From a virus: a stretch of 64,000 bases of DNA. The stretch spans positions 1-64,000 of the IMG/VR virus record IMGVR_UViG_3300027836_000007; one strand, 5' to 3'. Shown here one piece after another: positions 39,637 through 48,882 of this stretch. Every line of letters begins with the position of its first letter. Position 1 is the stretch's first letter. The position numbers and the translations under genes are program-made. A model generated the notes under the pieces. The model saw only the letters and a list, made by a program, of their open reading frames with translations, was not told where the DNA came from and did no database searches.

Positions 39637-40074
39637 TTATCCTCCACCATTATGGAATAAATCATTTTCGTTAACAACACGAAACTTAATGCCTTGCTGT
39701 TTACACCATAAATTAGCACTGGCCCACTTGGCTTGATTCTTAACAAACTGTGCTTGATTATATTTGTTTTTGCCCACACGTTCTAGTATTGATTGACTTG
39801 CTGGTTTTATTTCTATTAGTTCAACATGCATTTTTCCTAGCTTATCTACATATTGTATAAAGAAATCCGGCACATAGACTGTTTGTCTACCAGTTAGCGG
39901 GTCGCGATAAGGAATTTGTACAGCCTCACTTGCCCATTTTTGAACGCTGATATTTGTATCGCAAAATTTCATAAAACTAAATTCCCAGCTTGAGCGGTAT
40001 GTAGGAACTTTTGTTCCTATATACTTTTCTGGTTGAGTCATTTGAAATTTTCCACGAGCAAATTTGCTAGCCAT
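39637..40074 (-). CDS. 4: Head completion nuclease-like protein gp4
   Basis: 145 residues. MASKFARGKFQMTQPEKYIG, then YRSSWEFSFMKFCD, VPDFFIQY and VELIEIKPA are the gp4 landmarks; the D and E-x-K residues look like a nuclease fold. In T4, gp4 finishes the DNA-filled head. Typical length (T4 150 aa). Confidence 0.9.
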   Translation of the reverse strand: MASKFARGKFQMTQPEKYIGTKVPTYRSSWEFSFMKFCDTNISVQKWASEAVQIPYRDPLTGRQTVYVPDFFIQYVDKLGKMHVELIEIKPASQSILERVGKNKYNQAQFVKNQAKWASANLWCKQQGIKFRVVNENDLFHNGGG

Positions 40075-40077
40075 ATA

Positions 40078-40446
40078 TTATACTAAAATATTTCTACTTT
40101 CGTATGTATCCGTAGTTTGTGCGATGCGATAACCTAATAAACTAGTTTTTTCTCTGTAGCTATTTAAAATCTGTGCTACTACTTGACTTAGTTGAACTTG
40201 TGTTAAGGCGGTAAGACTGTCAAGCAATTCAAATACATTAACACCATCGATTCTAGCTTGGTTTAATAATACAATGCCTGTACTTCTTGCGCTTTGTTTG
40301 TCAAAGCCGTGTTTTGTAAAAAAACCGATAACCGCATCAATTTGATTGCTGGGAAAACTAACCTTAGTAGTATAATATTTGTCAAAGAATTCTTTGACTT
40401 CGACGGTGGACCCTACTACTGTTGATAATGGTAAATTAGAAGACAT
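40078..40446 (-). CDS. Conserved virion-region protein, 122 aa
   Basis: Helical, begins MSSNLPLSTVVGSTVEVKEF, with AVIGFFTKHGFDKQSARSTG and RIDGVNVFELLDSL. A protein in this place, between gene 4 and tail-tube-type genes, occurs in aquatic T4-like phages. Possibly a neck or baseplate part. I cannot assign a T4 homologue. Confidence 0.65.
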   Translation of the reverse strand: MSSNLPLSTVVGSTVEVKEFFDKYYTTKVSFPSNQIDAVIGFFTKHGFDKQSARSTGIVLLNQARIDGVNVFELLDSLTALTQVQLSQVVAQILNSYREKTSLLGYRIAQTTDTYESRNILV

Positions 40447-40450
40447 ATTG

Positions 40451-41461
40451 TTATCTCGCTGTGTTTGTAAATGTAACTTGCTTTGCTGGTGTTACAGTTG
40501 ATATTGTTTGAGTTTCTGGAAACTGAAAGCCTTGTAAACCGTTAAGTGGTGCTGGACTTGGGCTACCGGTTACTTTAGATAAAATATTTGAACTTGTATT
40601 AACATCTTCTTTCTGACGAGTATTTAAGTATGTGTTAGTTTGTTCTACTAATGTATTCAACGTCAATGCGTTGCCTGACGGTGCTGTTTGTTCAGCAAAT
40701 GACGGACTAACTGGCGCAGCGTCAACATTACCAATTATTGAACTAGGTGTTTGATCATAATGCTCTAAACCAAACCCTTCCGGATCGCCGGCAGTTACTA
40801 AACCGCTACCATAGTTTACTGCTTCGTATTGAATAGAAATAGTATTATCGTGTGTAGTGTTTTGGCTGTAACTAACTTTATTGTGATTCCATGAAGAAAT
40901 AATTGGATTAATTAATGTATAGCTGACAAATTCGTGCCGGGCCATTTGGTATATTGTAATATAATTAAAGAAGGGCGTTGTACTACCGTTGTCTAAACCG
41001 TAAGGGTTATTGACGTAGTTGGAGTTTTTCATCGCAGTTCTTTTATAGGCGCCTGGATTACCGCTACTGGATGGATCAGCATAATAGTAGCTATAATAAT
41101 TTTGCCATAGTTGATTGACCAAACCCATGTTATCATCATGGAACGTCATGTTAATAGCGTTATATTTGTGCGTAGTTTGTACGTTTTTCTTTCTATTGTA
41201 TTGATTTAATGTTTCAACAGCAACCGTATAGTTAGGTAAATCTGTATCTTTAACCATTACATTGATTTCGTTTCTATGACGTTGAACTAGACTAATATCT
41301 CGTAACGCCGCAGGATTAATATTAAATGCCACGTGAAATAAGAACTTGTGCTTGGGCGCAAGTCTAAATTGGTCGTCTGTAAACACACGAGCCGCGTGTT
41401 GTTGGTCACGAAGTGTAACGTTGCTAGGACGATATAAAAACGAATTGGGTGTAAAGGCCAT
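40451..41461 (-). CDS. Tail tube-related (gp54/gp48-like) baseplate protein
   Basis: 336 residues. The region around residues 60-130 (INVMVKDTDLPNYTVAVETL, then KYNAINMTFHDDNMGLVNQL, then a Trp/Tyr-rich stretch) is of the tail-tube fold seen in gp19 and in the tube-initiating baseplate proteins gp54 and gp48. The C-terminal 100 residues are low-complexity. The role as tube initiator is inferred from fold and neighbourhood. A late element lies five bases before the ATG. Confidence 0.65.
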   Translation of the reverse strand: MAFTPNSFLYRPSNVTLRDQQHAARVFTDDQFRLAPKHKFLFHVAFNINPAALRDISLVQRHRNEINVMVKDTDLPNYTVAVETLNQYNRKKNVQTTHKYNAINMTFHDDNMGLVNQLWQNYYSYYYADPSSSGNPGAYKRTAMKNSNYVNNPYGLDNGSTTPFFNYITIYQMARHEFVSYTLINPIISSWNHNKVSYSQNTTHDNTISIQYEAVNYGSGLVTAGDPEGFGLEHYDQTPSSIIGNVDAAPVSPSFAEQTAPSGNALTLNTLVEQTNTYLNTRQKEDVNTSSNILSKVTGSPSPAPLNGLQGFQFPETQTISTVTPAKQVTFTNTAR

Positions 41462-41466
41462 ACTAA

Positions 41467-41474
41467 TATTTATT
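41467..41474 (-). promoter_or_regulatory. Late promoter AATAAATA
   Basis: Minus-strand element exactly five bases before the ATG at 41461. Confidence 0.6.
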
Positions 41475-41507
41475 CAATATATTAACTGCGTACTTAATGA
41501 GTAGCCA

Positions 41508-41530
41508 TAAAAAAGCCCACCTGAGTGGGC
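41508..41530 (-). terminator. Terminator after gene 19
   Basis: GCCCAC-CTGA-GTGGGC (41515-41530), followed on the minus strand by a T run. Confidence 0.85.
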
Positions 41531-41537
41531 AATTTTA

Positions 41538-42161
41538 TTAACGTGAACCTGACGCTGTTGCCGCTGTACCTAAACGACGTTGTGTCGGAGCTGCCGATCC
41601 ACCGCTTGTTTGGATACAATTATCTGGTTGAATTGTTAAGTCAATTGTTAAAACATCTTGAGCACCGTAACCTAATGCGTTATACTGTGCTTGACGAATA
41701 TAGCAACCATAACATTCCCATGTTTCAAGAACGTTAGGAGTTTGTGCTCCGTTACCACCGTCTAACATTTCAACACGCATTAAGAACTTGTAGTCGCCGC
41801 CTGAAGCTGCACTTGCTTGTTCAAAGAAGTCGTATTGTTTTTGCATTTGTTCGCCAACTAGCTTGGACACTGAACCGGTTACATCATCACGTAACTTTAC
41901 AGTCATCTCAGCCCATGTTGGACGGCCAGCGTAGTTGATAGTTGAATTGTAAACCATAATTTTCTGGTTATCAAAGCTAACACTTGGTCGGGCCGCGTCT
42001 TGAACTTGTTTTGTTAATTCTGTTGTTGGTGTCGATACGCCAAAGTTTTCAAACATCACTCTAAAGCGATATTTTAACTTTGGCATTAACATACCTTGTG
42101 CACTAGCTGATTGATCCGATGCTAGCGGTACGGTAAATTTTGATAAACTTGCGATTGCCAT
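41538..42161 (-). CDS. 19: Tail tube protein gp19
   Basis: 207 residues. KLKYRFRVMFENFG near the start, PSVSFDNQKIMVYNSTINYA (about 73-92), RPTWAEMTVKLRDD and ETWECYGCYIRQAQYNALGY are gp19 hallmarks. It polymerises into the tail tube through which DNA passes. Follows gene 18 by 13 bases. Confidence 0.92.
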   Translation of the reverse strand: MAIASLSKFTVPLASDQSASAQGMLMPKLKYRFRVMFENFGVSTPTTELTKQVQDAARPSVSFDNQKIMVYNSTINYAGRPTWAEMTVKLRDDVTGSVSKLVGEQMQKQYDFFEQASAASGGDYKFLMRVEMLDGGNGAQTPNVLETWECYGCYIRQAQYNALGYGAQDVLTIDLTIQPDNCIQTSGGSAAPTQRRLGTAATASGSR

Positions 42162-42174
42162 GTTATATGCTCCG

Positions 42175-45100
42175 TTATTGTGTTAGGCCAGCAATTTCGC
42201 CAGTATTTTTCAAGCGTAATGGAATGTAAATAAACTCCACTGCTTTTACTGGTTCAATAGCAACGTCTAAATATAGTTCGTTACGATCAATACGTGCTGG
42301 TGTGTTGTTGCTTGTGTCGCAAACTACAATGTAGTCATATAGAGCACGTTGTCCTACTAATTCTAGTAATAGACTTTCTGCCGCACCTTTTAGTTCGTCT
42401 CGTGTAATCTTATCGTTTGGTTCAAACACATATGGCTTGGCCAATAGTGAGAACTGACGACGTAGATAAATTACCAAGCGAGCTACGTTAATACGATCTA
42501 AGCTACTTGCGTTTCTAGCACGAGTATACTGTCCGTAGTTAACAAGCCCTGTGCCTGTAATAAATGTTAATGGGTTAATTTTGCTATCAGCAAGTGTATC
42601 ACGTTGTCCAGTGTTCAATGCTACTGACTGGAATTCACCTTCTGCTGTAATATAACCAACTGCTGTTGCGTTAGTAATACCACCGCGGCGTGTTCCTGCT
42701 GGAGCAAACCATGGATAAGAAACTTGGTCACTTAAAGCAATAGTACGTAACATCATGTGACTTGGAGGAACAACAATGTTGTTACCAAAGTTGTCACTAG
42801 TGTAGCCCCATGGATAGAAAATACCTAAGTATTCGTCTGAGCTTACTAAGCCAGTATCATTATCTTCTACTGCGCCAGCTGTGTTCTTGCCCCAGTTGTT
42901 CAAGCTAGTAGCATCACTAGTTAAACGTGCTGGTGTATCGCCAACTACGAATGCTGTTAAGCCTCTATCGTAGTTTAGACTTACTAACTCACCAATTAAT
43001 TCAGGATATCCTGGGCAAGCAATCAAGTTAAACACACGAGATTCTTCGTCACGAATTTCTTGATTGGCATTAACAAGTGCTTGTAGAGCTTGTACAACAA
43101 CTTTACGTTGTGCTTTACGTCCAAATGTTCCAACGCCATTTTCTTGGTTGCCAGACTCTGTAACCCAACGATGTGGATAGTAGTCAGTCATCAATTCGCC
43201 GTTGTTAAAACGAGCGTTTTCGCCGTTAACATCAACGTAATCACGTACAAATTTCTTAACGTTAAATCCGCTTCTACGCAAGTTCCATAACAACATACCT
43301 GTTGGATATAGTGCTGGATCTGGAGCGTCAAAGTCTAAGAAATTACTGTCTAGTAGTTCAACAATAGTGCTAGATGTTTGAGCAGTAGCAGTACCACCGT
43401 TTATTGCCCAACGAGCATCAGCAAATAAAATGCCGTCTTCTGTTGTTTGGTCAGTAGTGTCTACAGAAACCCATTTTTGTAAACTTACATTAAATTTGTA
43501 AATTGATGGATAGTTTTCAATGTCACTTGTGTCAATCCACAAGTCGCCTTGACGTAATGTTCCGCCATCTGGATTTAGTTTTGGCTTAGTAGCCGCTACC
43601 ATCGGGCCACCTGCCCAAGGCTCTTGACCACTGTTCCATGTATAATTTTGATAGCCAACCCATGTTGTACCGTTGTTAATCATGACATCAACTTCGTCGA
43701 CTAAACTGCTGTACCATAACTGGCCGTCAGCGGCTTCTGTTACCGGAGCAATTGCTGAAGTTGTAATATCTGCGTATGGGCTCCATAAACTAGCAACGTA
43801 CTCGCCTGCTGTTGCGCCTGCGTAAAAGTTTACAGTTGTTGAGCTGTTATTAACATTAAACACGGTAAACAAATCAGTAATAGCAGTACCAGTTGTATCG
43901 TCAAATAATATTTCGCCGCCGTCATTGTGAGTAATTACCACTGCGCCGGTTGTAGTCTTAGATACTGTAATTCTAGAAGTAATCGGCAAGCCGTCCCATG
44001 TAGCATCAGCTAGTTTTGCTGTTAGTGCGGCAATAAAGCCGTCAACTCCAGTTGAACCTGTAAATGATACGCTTAGTGCGTCGGACAATGTATCTTTGCC
44101 TTTTACAGTTTCTTGAATTGTGAATACATTACTTGTAGATGTTGTGAACGATGTAATTACATCAGATGTAATTGTTGTCGAGCCGGCAGATCTACGAGCG
44201 TAAACTTTGAATGTTGCTTCAGAAGCAGTTAATTCTTCGATATTTGACTTGATGTACAATGCGCCCTGTGCTAAATTGATACCGCCGCCTGATGAATCTA
44301 AACCTTTTAAAGCGTAAGCCGAATCTTGATAAATTGGGGCTGTTTTTTCAATCCACGCACCAGTTGCTTCGCTGTATACTTTAACTCTCCAACGCGAACC
44401 TAAGTTAGGCTCAGTTGTTTTAATCCATAAAGAACCAGTCGGATTGCCGTCATTATAAGTGCTTGGACTAATTAGACGTTTAAAGTTTGGTACTACAGTA
44501 TGAGTACTGATTTGTAATGATGGAGCTCTGTATGTGCCAGACGCCATGCCTACTTTAACTAACGCAGAACCTGACAGTACAATACTTACACCAGTTGAAT
44601 ATAATTCTAAACGGTTGTTAATAATTGCAGCAGTAACACCTGGGATTGCTGATGTTGCGTCGCCTTCGCCAGCGTCGCCTAGTTCAGCACCAGTCATGAT
44701 GTCTGTAACTAATGAGCTTAATGTAGTGTGTCCAGTATAAATGTATTCGTCAGTACCATTAATAGTGATAACAAACGCATCGCCTGATGCTAGTGTTGGG
44801 CTTGAAATTGAACCTTGTACCACTGGCCAGCTGGCACGCCATGCTGTTGAACCTACCGCTACCCATGTACCTGCTGGTGTTGCTGTTTTAGCTTTCTTAA
44901 ACCAAAGAGCATAATTGCCTTCGTCTAAAGTAATAGCATAATCGCCTACTGCGCCGATGCTTGCTTTAGGAGATGCTCCGTTGCCGCCGTTGCCAGCTTC
45001 TAATTTACTAGCTTCAGTAATGATTGTTGGGACTTGATTAACAAATGTTTGACCAGTGGTTACAGTTGCTTCTGCGCTGTTCCATTGGAAAATACCAAAT

Positions 45101-45531
45101 TTACTATTAGCAGTATCTAACCAATATTGGCCATCTACTGGTGAGCCAGCTGGTGCTTCGGACTGGGCATCTAATTGATCCAAGTCTAAATTAGCACGAA
45201 TAACATAAGCACGATTGCTTACGCCCAAATAGCTGTATGCTGTTTGTAGTCCGTATTCGTTCTGTTCGCCAGCATGAATAGGATTGTTGTTTGCGTCTGT
45301 TTTAAACGTAGGTGTACCAAACGTATCTGCCAAGTCTTTCTGACTTGTTAGCAAATATGTCTTGCCAGCATTGGCCGCTAGTGTGCCAGTTGCTGTTCCT
45401 GTGTTTGAGCCATTGGCTTTATTTTCAGCCGATGCTACGATGATTAAAGGGGTTGTGCCCGGTGCCGCTGGTGTGTAAAAACTTTCGTCTATTACGGTAA
45501 CTGCTACGCCCGGTGAACTTAATTGAGCCAT
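42175..45531 (-). CDS. 18: Tail sheath protein gp18 (enlarged)
   Basis: 1118 residues against 659 in T4. The N-terminus MAQLSSPGVAVTVIDES and the C-terminal 300 residues (GWGKNT-like NNWGKNTAGAVED, YPWFAPAGTRRGGI, RNASSLDRINVARLVIYLRR, and a final GEIAGLTQ) are the conserved sheath core. The extra length is a central insertion (about 150-690) of repeated beta domains, several with the pattern PVDGQYWLDTANSKFGIFQW / PKLNPDGGTLRQGDLWIDTS, probably projecting from the sheath surface. Late element ACTAAATA about 34 bases upstream. Confidence 0.92.
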   Translation of the reverse strand: MAQLSSPGVAVTVIDESFYTPAAPGTTPLIIVASAENKANGSNTGTATGTLAANAGKTYLLTSQKDLADTFGTPTFKTDANNNPIHAGEQNEYGLQTAYSYLGVSNRAYVIRANLDLDQLDAQSEAPAGSPVDGQYWLDTANSKFGIFQWNSAEATVTTGQTFVNQVPTIITEASKLEAGNGGNGASPKASIGAVGDYAITLDEGNYALWFKKAKTATPAGTWVAVGSTAWRASWPVVQGSISSPTLASGDAFVITINGTDEYIYTGHTTLSSLVTDIMTGAELGDAGEGDATSAIPGVTAAIINNRLELYSTGVSIVLSGSALVKVGMASGTYRAPSLQISTHTVVPNFKRLISPSTYNDGNPTGSLWIKTTEPNLGSRWRVKVYSEATGAWIEKTAPIYQDSAYALKGLDSSGGGINLAQGALYIKSNIEELTASEATFKVYARRSAGSTTITSDVITSFTTSTSNVFTIQETVKGKDTLSDALSVSFTGSTGVDGFIAALTAKLADATWDGLPITSRITVSKTTTGAVVITHNDGGEILFDDTTGTAITDLFTVFNVNNSSTTVNFYAGATAGEYVASLWSPYADITTSAIAPVTEAADGQLWYSSLVDEVDVMINNGTTWVGYQNYTWNSGQEPWAGGPMVAATKPKLNPDGGTLRQGDLWIDTSDIENYPSIYKFNVSLQKWVSVDTTDQTTEDGILFADARWAINGGTATAQTSSTIVELLDSNFLDFDAPDPALYPTGMLLWNLRRSGFNVKKFVRDYVDVNGENARFNNGELMTDYYPHRWVTESGNQENGVGTFGRKAQRKVVVQALQALVNANQEIRDEESRVFNLIACPGYPELIGELVSLNYDRGLTAFVVGDTPARLTSDATSLNNWGKNTAGAVEDNDTGLVSSDEYLGIFYPWGYTSDNFGNNIVVPPSHMMLRTIALSDQVSYPWFAPAGTRRGGITNATAVGYITAEGEFQSVALNTGQRDTLADSKINPLTFITGTGLVNYGQYTRARNASSLDRINVARLVIYLRRQFSLLAKPYVFEPNDKITRDELKGAAESLLLELVGQRALYDYIVVCDTSNNTPARIDRNELYLDVAIEPVKAVEFIYIPLRLKNTGEIAGLTQ

Positions 45532-45564
45532 TTGTTGATCTCCAATGAATACGATTCCTACTTG

Positions 45565-45572
45565 TATTTAGT
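45565..45572 (-). promoter_or_regulatory. Late promoter ACTAAATA
   Basis: Minus-strand element 33 bases before the gene 18 ATG. Confidence 0.5.
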
Positions 45573-45624
45573 GGATTTTGGCAATTCGGCCTACATATAC
45601 CGCCGTAAAAAGGTTTCAAAAAGG

Positions 45625-45632
45625 CTTAAATA
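45625..45632 (+). promoter_or_regulatory. Possible late promoter CTTAAATA
   Basis: Four bases before the ATG at 45637; no ribosome site in between. Confidence 0.4.
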
Positions 45633-45636
45633 AAAT

Positions 45637-45963
45637 ATGAGACCATTATGTAGTTGTGGACGTAGTCCTGTAGCAATTAATTATTATAAAGAAGGCCAAC
45701 CTTTTTATAGAAAGTATTGTGGACCTTGTTTACGCGGTGTAAAAGCACCACGTTGGTCTACTGCTGGCTACAAAATAAAAAACACTTGTGATAAGTGCGG
45801 TTTTAAAAGCCCTTATTCAGAAGTGTTTAATGTGTTTCATGTGGACGGCGATTTAAACAACTGCCGCCACACTAATCTCAAGACTGTATGTTCAAACTGT
45901 CAGCGACTGCTTCATCGTGAAGGCGTGAAGTGGCGTCAAGGTGATCTTGTACCAGACCTTTAA
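45637..45963 (+). CDS. HNH-type endonuclease-like zinc protein
   Basis: 108 residues. CDKCGF (51-56) and CSNCQR (85-90) form a zinc site around FHVDGDLNNCRHTNL (67-81), with His68-Val-Asp70 and Asn74/Asn80 as in HNH nucleases with a beta-beta-metal fold. A further N-terminal C-x-C/C-x2-C set is present. It is known from T4-like aquatic phages as a free-standing gene beside structural genes. Its 3' end overlaps the dNMP kinase gene by 86 bases in convergent orientation. Confidence 0.75.
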   Translation: MRPLCSCGRSPVAINYYKEGQPFYRKYCGPCLRGVKAPRWSTAGYKIKNTCDKCGFKSPYSEVFNVFHVDGDLNNCRHTNLKTVCSNCQRLLHREGVKWRQGDLVPDL

Positions 45964-46576
45964 CTTGAGCAAACAAGTCATCGATTGATCCATTGTTATC
46001 TAGTATAGCATCAAACTTGGTTCCAACCCATGCTGTTTCGCTAGCATGTATACCAGCTTTTTCAAGTTTGCTACGGCTAGTAGACCATGAAAAATTACCA
46101 ACTTCGCCACGATTAGCATTGATAGCATCTTCGTACCATTCGGGTTCTTCGCCACGGACAACACGTACAACAATGCCGCCTGCTGATTTAATTGATTTAA
46201 TTTCGTTGGGGAAACGACAGTCTGAAATGACTACATCGTCCTTGCTGTTACGCAGTTTGTTTTCCAATGACGCAATCCAAATATCATCGTGAAATCCTCT
46301 ACGGCAAACTTCTGTGCCCCAATATTGTAGTACCCAGCGAGGAGTCAAATTAGGCATGTTCAAGCGTTCTGCCCACCATGGATCTACTTGTTCACGCCAT
46401 TCACGGGCGGATTTTGTGCGCCCTTCTAGCATTGTTCTGTCCCAACCAAATACATTGGCTACCGCATCTTTAAGAGTGTTGGCAAAACTTTCTCGTCGAA
46501 ATTCGTGAAAGTTAGTTAAGTAATCTGCTATTGTATCTTTACCAGAACCAATAAAACCGCATACGCCAATAATCAT
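45878..46576 (-). CDS. 1: Deoxynucleoside monophosphate kinase gp1
   Basis: 232 residues. P-loop GFIGSGKDT at 7-15; KDAVANVFGWDR, GRTKSAREWREQVD and LTPRWVLQYWGTEVCRRGFH are the substrate-site signatures of T4 gp1-type kinases; DVVISDCRFPNE is the second nucleotide-binding motif. It phosphorylates dNMPs for phage DNA synthesis. Own promoter and a TTAGGAGACTAC ribosome site. The C-terminus is encoded opposite the HNH gene. Confidence 0.9.
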   Translation of the reverse strand: MIIGVCGFIGSGKDTIADYLTNFHEFRRESFANTLKDAVANVFGWDRTMLEGRTKSAREWREQVDPWWAERLNMPNLTPRWVLQYWGTEVCRRGFHDDIWIASLENKLRNSKDDVVISDCRFPNEIKSIKSAGGIVVRVVRGEEPEWYEDAINANRGEVGNFSWSTSRSKLEKAGIHASETAWVGTKFDAILDNNGSIDDLFAQVKGLVQDHLDATSRLHDEAVADSLNIQS

Positions 46577-46598
46577 AGTAGTCTCCTAATGAACTACT

Positions 46599-46627
46599 AG
46601 TATATAACAGTTTTATTACAAGGTCAA
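46599..46627 (-). promoter_or_regulatory. Minus-strand promoter TTGACC-N17-TATACT
   Basis: TTGACC (46627-46622) and TATACT (46604-46599) on the minus strand, upstream of the kinase gene. Confidence 0.7.
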
Positions 46628-46635
46628 ACTATTTG

Positions 46636-47427
46636 TTAGCCAATTACAAATGTCATCGGGGTTCCGCCTGACACATATTCAACCAATTCTTTGTCCATTG
46701 CAGCCAATTCTTCTTTGCCGGCTGACAATAATGCTGTGCCGTTAAGGGTAATAGGACTTCCTGGACCAGCGATAGATCCAAACTTGCTACGTGCTTCACC
46801 TAGCATCATTTTAGCTACTGCTAGAGTATAATCTTTCAACCATTGCCCTGAATAAATGTCTTGCAGTAATACAAAATCAGGACGGTAGTTGTGTGTGCGA
46901 ATTAATACTTGTTCGCCTTCAGCAAAAGGACGTTGTAGTATTGTTAGTGTGTGATTACTTTGACGCCATTTAAATTCAATGTATGCGCCAAACATACGTC
47001 CTACTAATTTTTGATATCCGCTAAACAATTCGTATGTTGCTAGTCCACCCATCATACTTCCGCTCAACAAATAGCTGTTGGTATAAGCCAAGTTGAATGG
47101 TTCAAAAAGGGTACCGCCTGCCCCTAACCCACTTCTACTTCCTATTGCTCTTCTAAAAATACTCTGCACTTCTATTACTTCATTGGGCAAGCGGTACTCG
47201 TTTTGATCTTTAATTAATTCTAAAAACATGTAACTTTCTTCTACACTCGCTGAACTACGTTGTCTAAAACGTGCGATAGCACGATCTAAAGCAGTTTCAT
47301 AGTGCTTTGGATCTAGTTCAACTTCGACCATGCCGTCCGCCAGCATTGTACGCACATAATCAAACACTTTATTGCGTTCGATTGTGCTATCTGACAGTCC
47401 GGGATCGGTTGGGTAAGTATCTGACAT
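46636..47427 (-). CDS. 13: Neck protein gp13
   Basis: 263 residues from ATG 47427. ELDPKHYETALDRAIARFRQ and the C-terminal WLKDYTLAVAKMMLGEARSK with PITLNGTALLSAGKEELAAM match the gp13 pattern (helical head-connector component). The start at 47427 follows GGAGAACTT; the frame is open six codons further. Gp13 with gp14 seals the packaged head for tail joining. Confidence 0.85.
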   Translation of the reverse strand: MSDTYPTDPGLSDSTIERNKVFDYVRTMLADGMVEVELDPKHYETALDRAIARFRQRSSASVEESYMFLELIKDQNEYRLPNEVIEVQSIFRRAIGSRSGLGAGGTLFEPFNLAYTNSYLLSGSMMGGLATYELFSGYQKLVGRMFGAYIEFKWRQSNHTLTILQRPFAEGEQVLIRTHNYRPDFVLLQDIYSGQWLKDYTLAVAKMMLGEARSKFGSIAGPGSPITLNGTALLSAGKEELAAMDKELVEYVSGGTPMTFVIG

Positions 47428-47444
47428 AATAAGTTCTCCACTCA

Positions 47445-47452
47445 TATTTATC
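47445..47452 (-). promoter_or_regulatory. Late promoter GATAAATA (minus, for gene 13)
   Basis: Half of a back-to-back pair of late elements between genes 13 and 14. Confidence 0.75.
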
Positions 47453-47456
47453 TTAC

Positions 47457-47464
47457 GATAAATA
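47457..47464 (+). promoter_or_regulatory. Late promoter GATAAATA (plus, for gene 14)
   Basis: Exactly five bases before the gene 14 ATG; with the minus element forms the inverted repeat TATTTATC-TTAC-GATAAATA. The only promoter seen before the downstream genes up to 63.6 kb. Confidence 0.75.
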
Positions 47465-47469
47465 TCACT

Positions 47470-48882
47470 ATGCCAAGAATATCATTATACCGACCAGAAA
47501 AAAGCAACGATTACAAGTTCATTGACCGCCAAGTTTCAGAGATGTTTCAAGCGGGTGGAACTGACGTTTATATACACAAATACCTGGGCCCTAAGCTGGC
47601 TACAGAGGGTACTGCTGACCAACCTATCTATAATGCGGTTAAAGAAACTAACATTCAAGATTTGCTGTTCTTAGAAAACCGCGATAGAAAATACGCTGAA
47701 GAAATTTACCGTATTCGTGGATTATATAATGTACAAAACATAGATTTTAACCTAAGTCAATTTGGTTTGTTTATTGACCAAGGCACATTGTACATGACTG
47801 TACATATTAACGATTTTATCAAACATCTTGGACGTAAACCTATTAGTGGTGATGTTATCGAATTGCCTCATCTACGTGATGATTTTGCTCTTAACGATTA
47901 CGATATCAGTTTGCCACGTTACTATGTTATTGAAGATGTGGGCCGTGCTAGCGAAGGATTTAGTGTTACTTGGTTCCCGCATTTGTACAGATTAAAACTT
48001 AACAAGATTACTGATAGTCAGCAGTTTGCTGACATATTAGACAAGCCTGCTAAAGATGCTAACGGTGATAGTTCTAATCAAACATTGCGCGAATTACTCA
48101 GTACTCACAGTAAAGAGCTGGAAATCAACGATGCTATTTTACAGCAAGCAGAAGCAGACGCTGGACAAAGTGGTTACGAAACTAGACAATTTTATACTCT
48201 AGCAGTTGATCCAACTACTGGCAAGCCAGTGCTTAATACTTCAGACACTTCCACGTTAGACGCTAGTATCACTAGCATTACTGCTCTTGAAAGTAACGCT
48301 CGTCCACAACGTACTGGCTACACTGGCTACTTGGTAGCTGACGGATTTCCTAGCAACGGTTATGACTTTGGACACGGAATTCAATTTCCAGAAAACCCAG
48401 GCCCGGATGATTTCTTCTTGCGTACTGATTACTTGCCTAACAGATTATACAGATTTGACAGCACACGTTGGGTTAAAGTTGAAGATAATGTACGCATGAC
48501 AATGACCAATACTGATACTCGTGCTACGCAGAAAACTGGATTTATTAATAATTCAACTTACATTTATAACGAGGCAGTAGTACAAGATTGGATCCAGCTT
48601 GCTGTTGGTGCCACAACAATTACAACCACTATCGATTATCCGCAGACAGCAGTATATCTAGTGTTGAAATTAGAAACTACAGAAATTGCCTTTACAATAG
48701 CAGACCACACTGGCATTGTTACCGATAACGGGTCTGGTAAAATATTAGTAACATTACCAATTATTGCCGCTGAGCAACAAGCAATTCCTTATGCGGGTAC
48801 ATGGAAATTAAGTCTATGTAATAATCGTGAAGCGCAAAGACAAAGTTTATCGAAAGCTCTTAGACCAAAGGCAGATTTATAA
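47470..48882 (+). CDS. 14: Neck protein gp14 (enlarged)
   Basis: 470 residues against 256 in T4. The start MPRISLYRPEKSNDYKFIDR, QAGGTDVYIHKYLGP (27-41) and the segment GLFIDQGTLYMTVHINDF match gp14 of aquatic T4-like phages. The C-terminal half adds a beta-rich region with a short repeat-like domain (FPENPGPDDFFLRTDYLPNR) similar in style to the sheath insertions. No ribosome site; the late promoter puts the start of transcription on the ATG. Confidence 0.8.
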   Translation: MPRISLYRPEKSNDYKFIDRQVSEMFQAGGTDVYIHKYLGPKLATEGTADQPIYNAVKETNIQDLLFLENRDRKYAEEIYRIRGLYNVQNIDFNLSQFGLFIDQGTLYMTVHINDFIKHLGRKPISGDVIELPHLRDDFALNDYDISLPRYYVIEDVGRASEGFSVTWFPHLYRLKLNKITDSQQFADILDKPAKDANGDSSNQTLRELLSTHSKELEINDAILQQAEADAGQSGYETRQFYTLAVDPTTGKPVLNTSDTSTLDASITSITALESNARPQRTGYTGYLVADGFPSNGYDFGHGIQFPENPGPDDFFLRTDYLPNRLYRFDSTRWVKVEDNVRMTMTNTDTRATQKTGFINNSTYIYNEAVVQDWIQLAVGATTITTTIDYPQTAVYLVLKLETTEIAFTIADHTGIVTDNGSGKILVTLPIIAAEQQAIPYAGTWKLSLCNNREAQRQSLSKALRPKADL

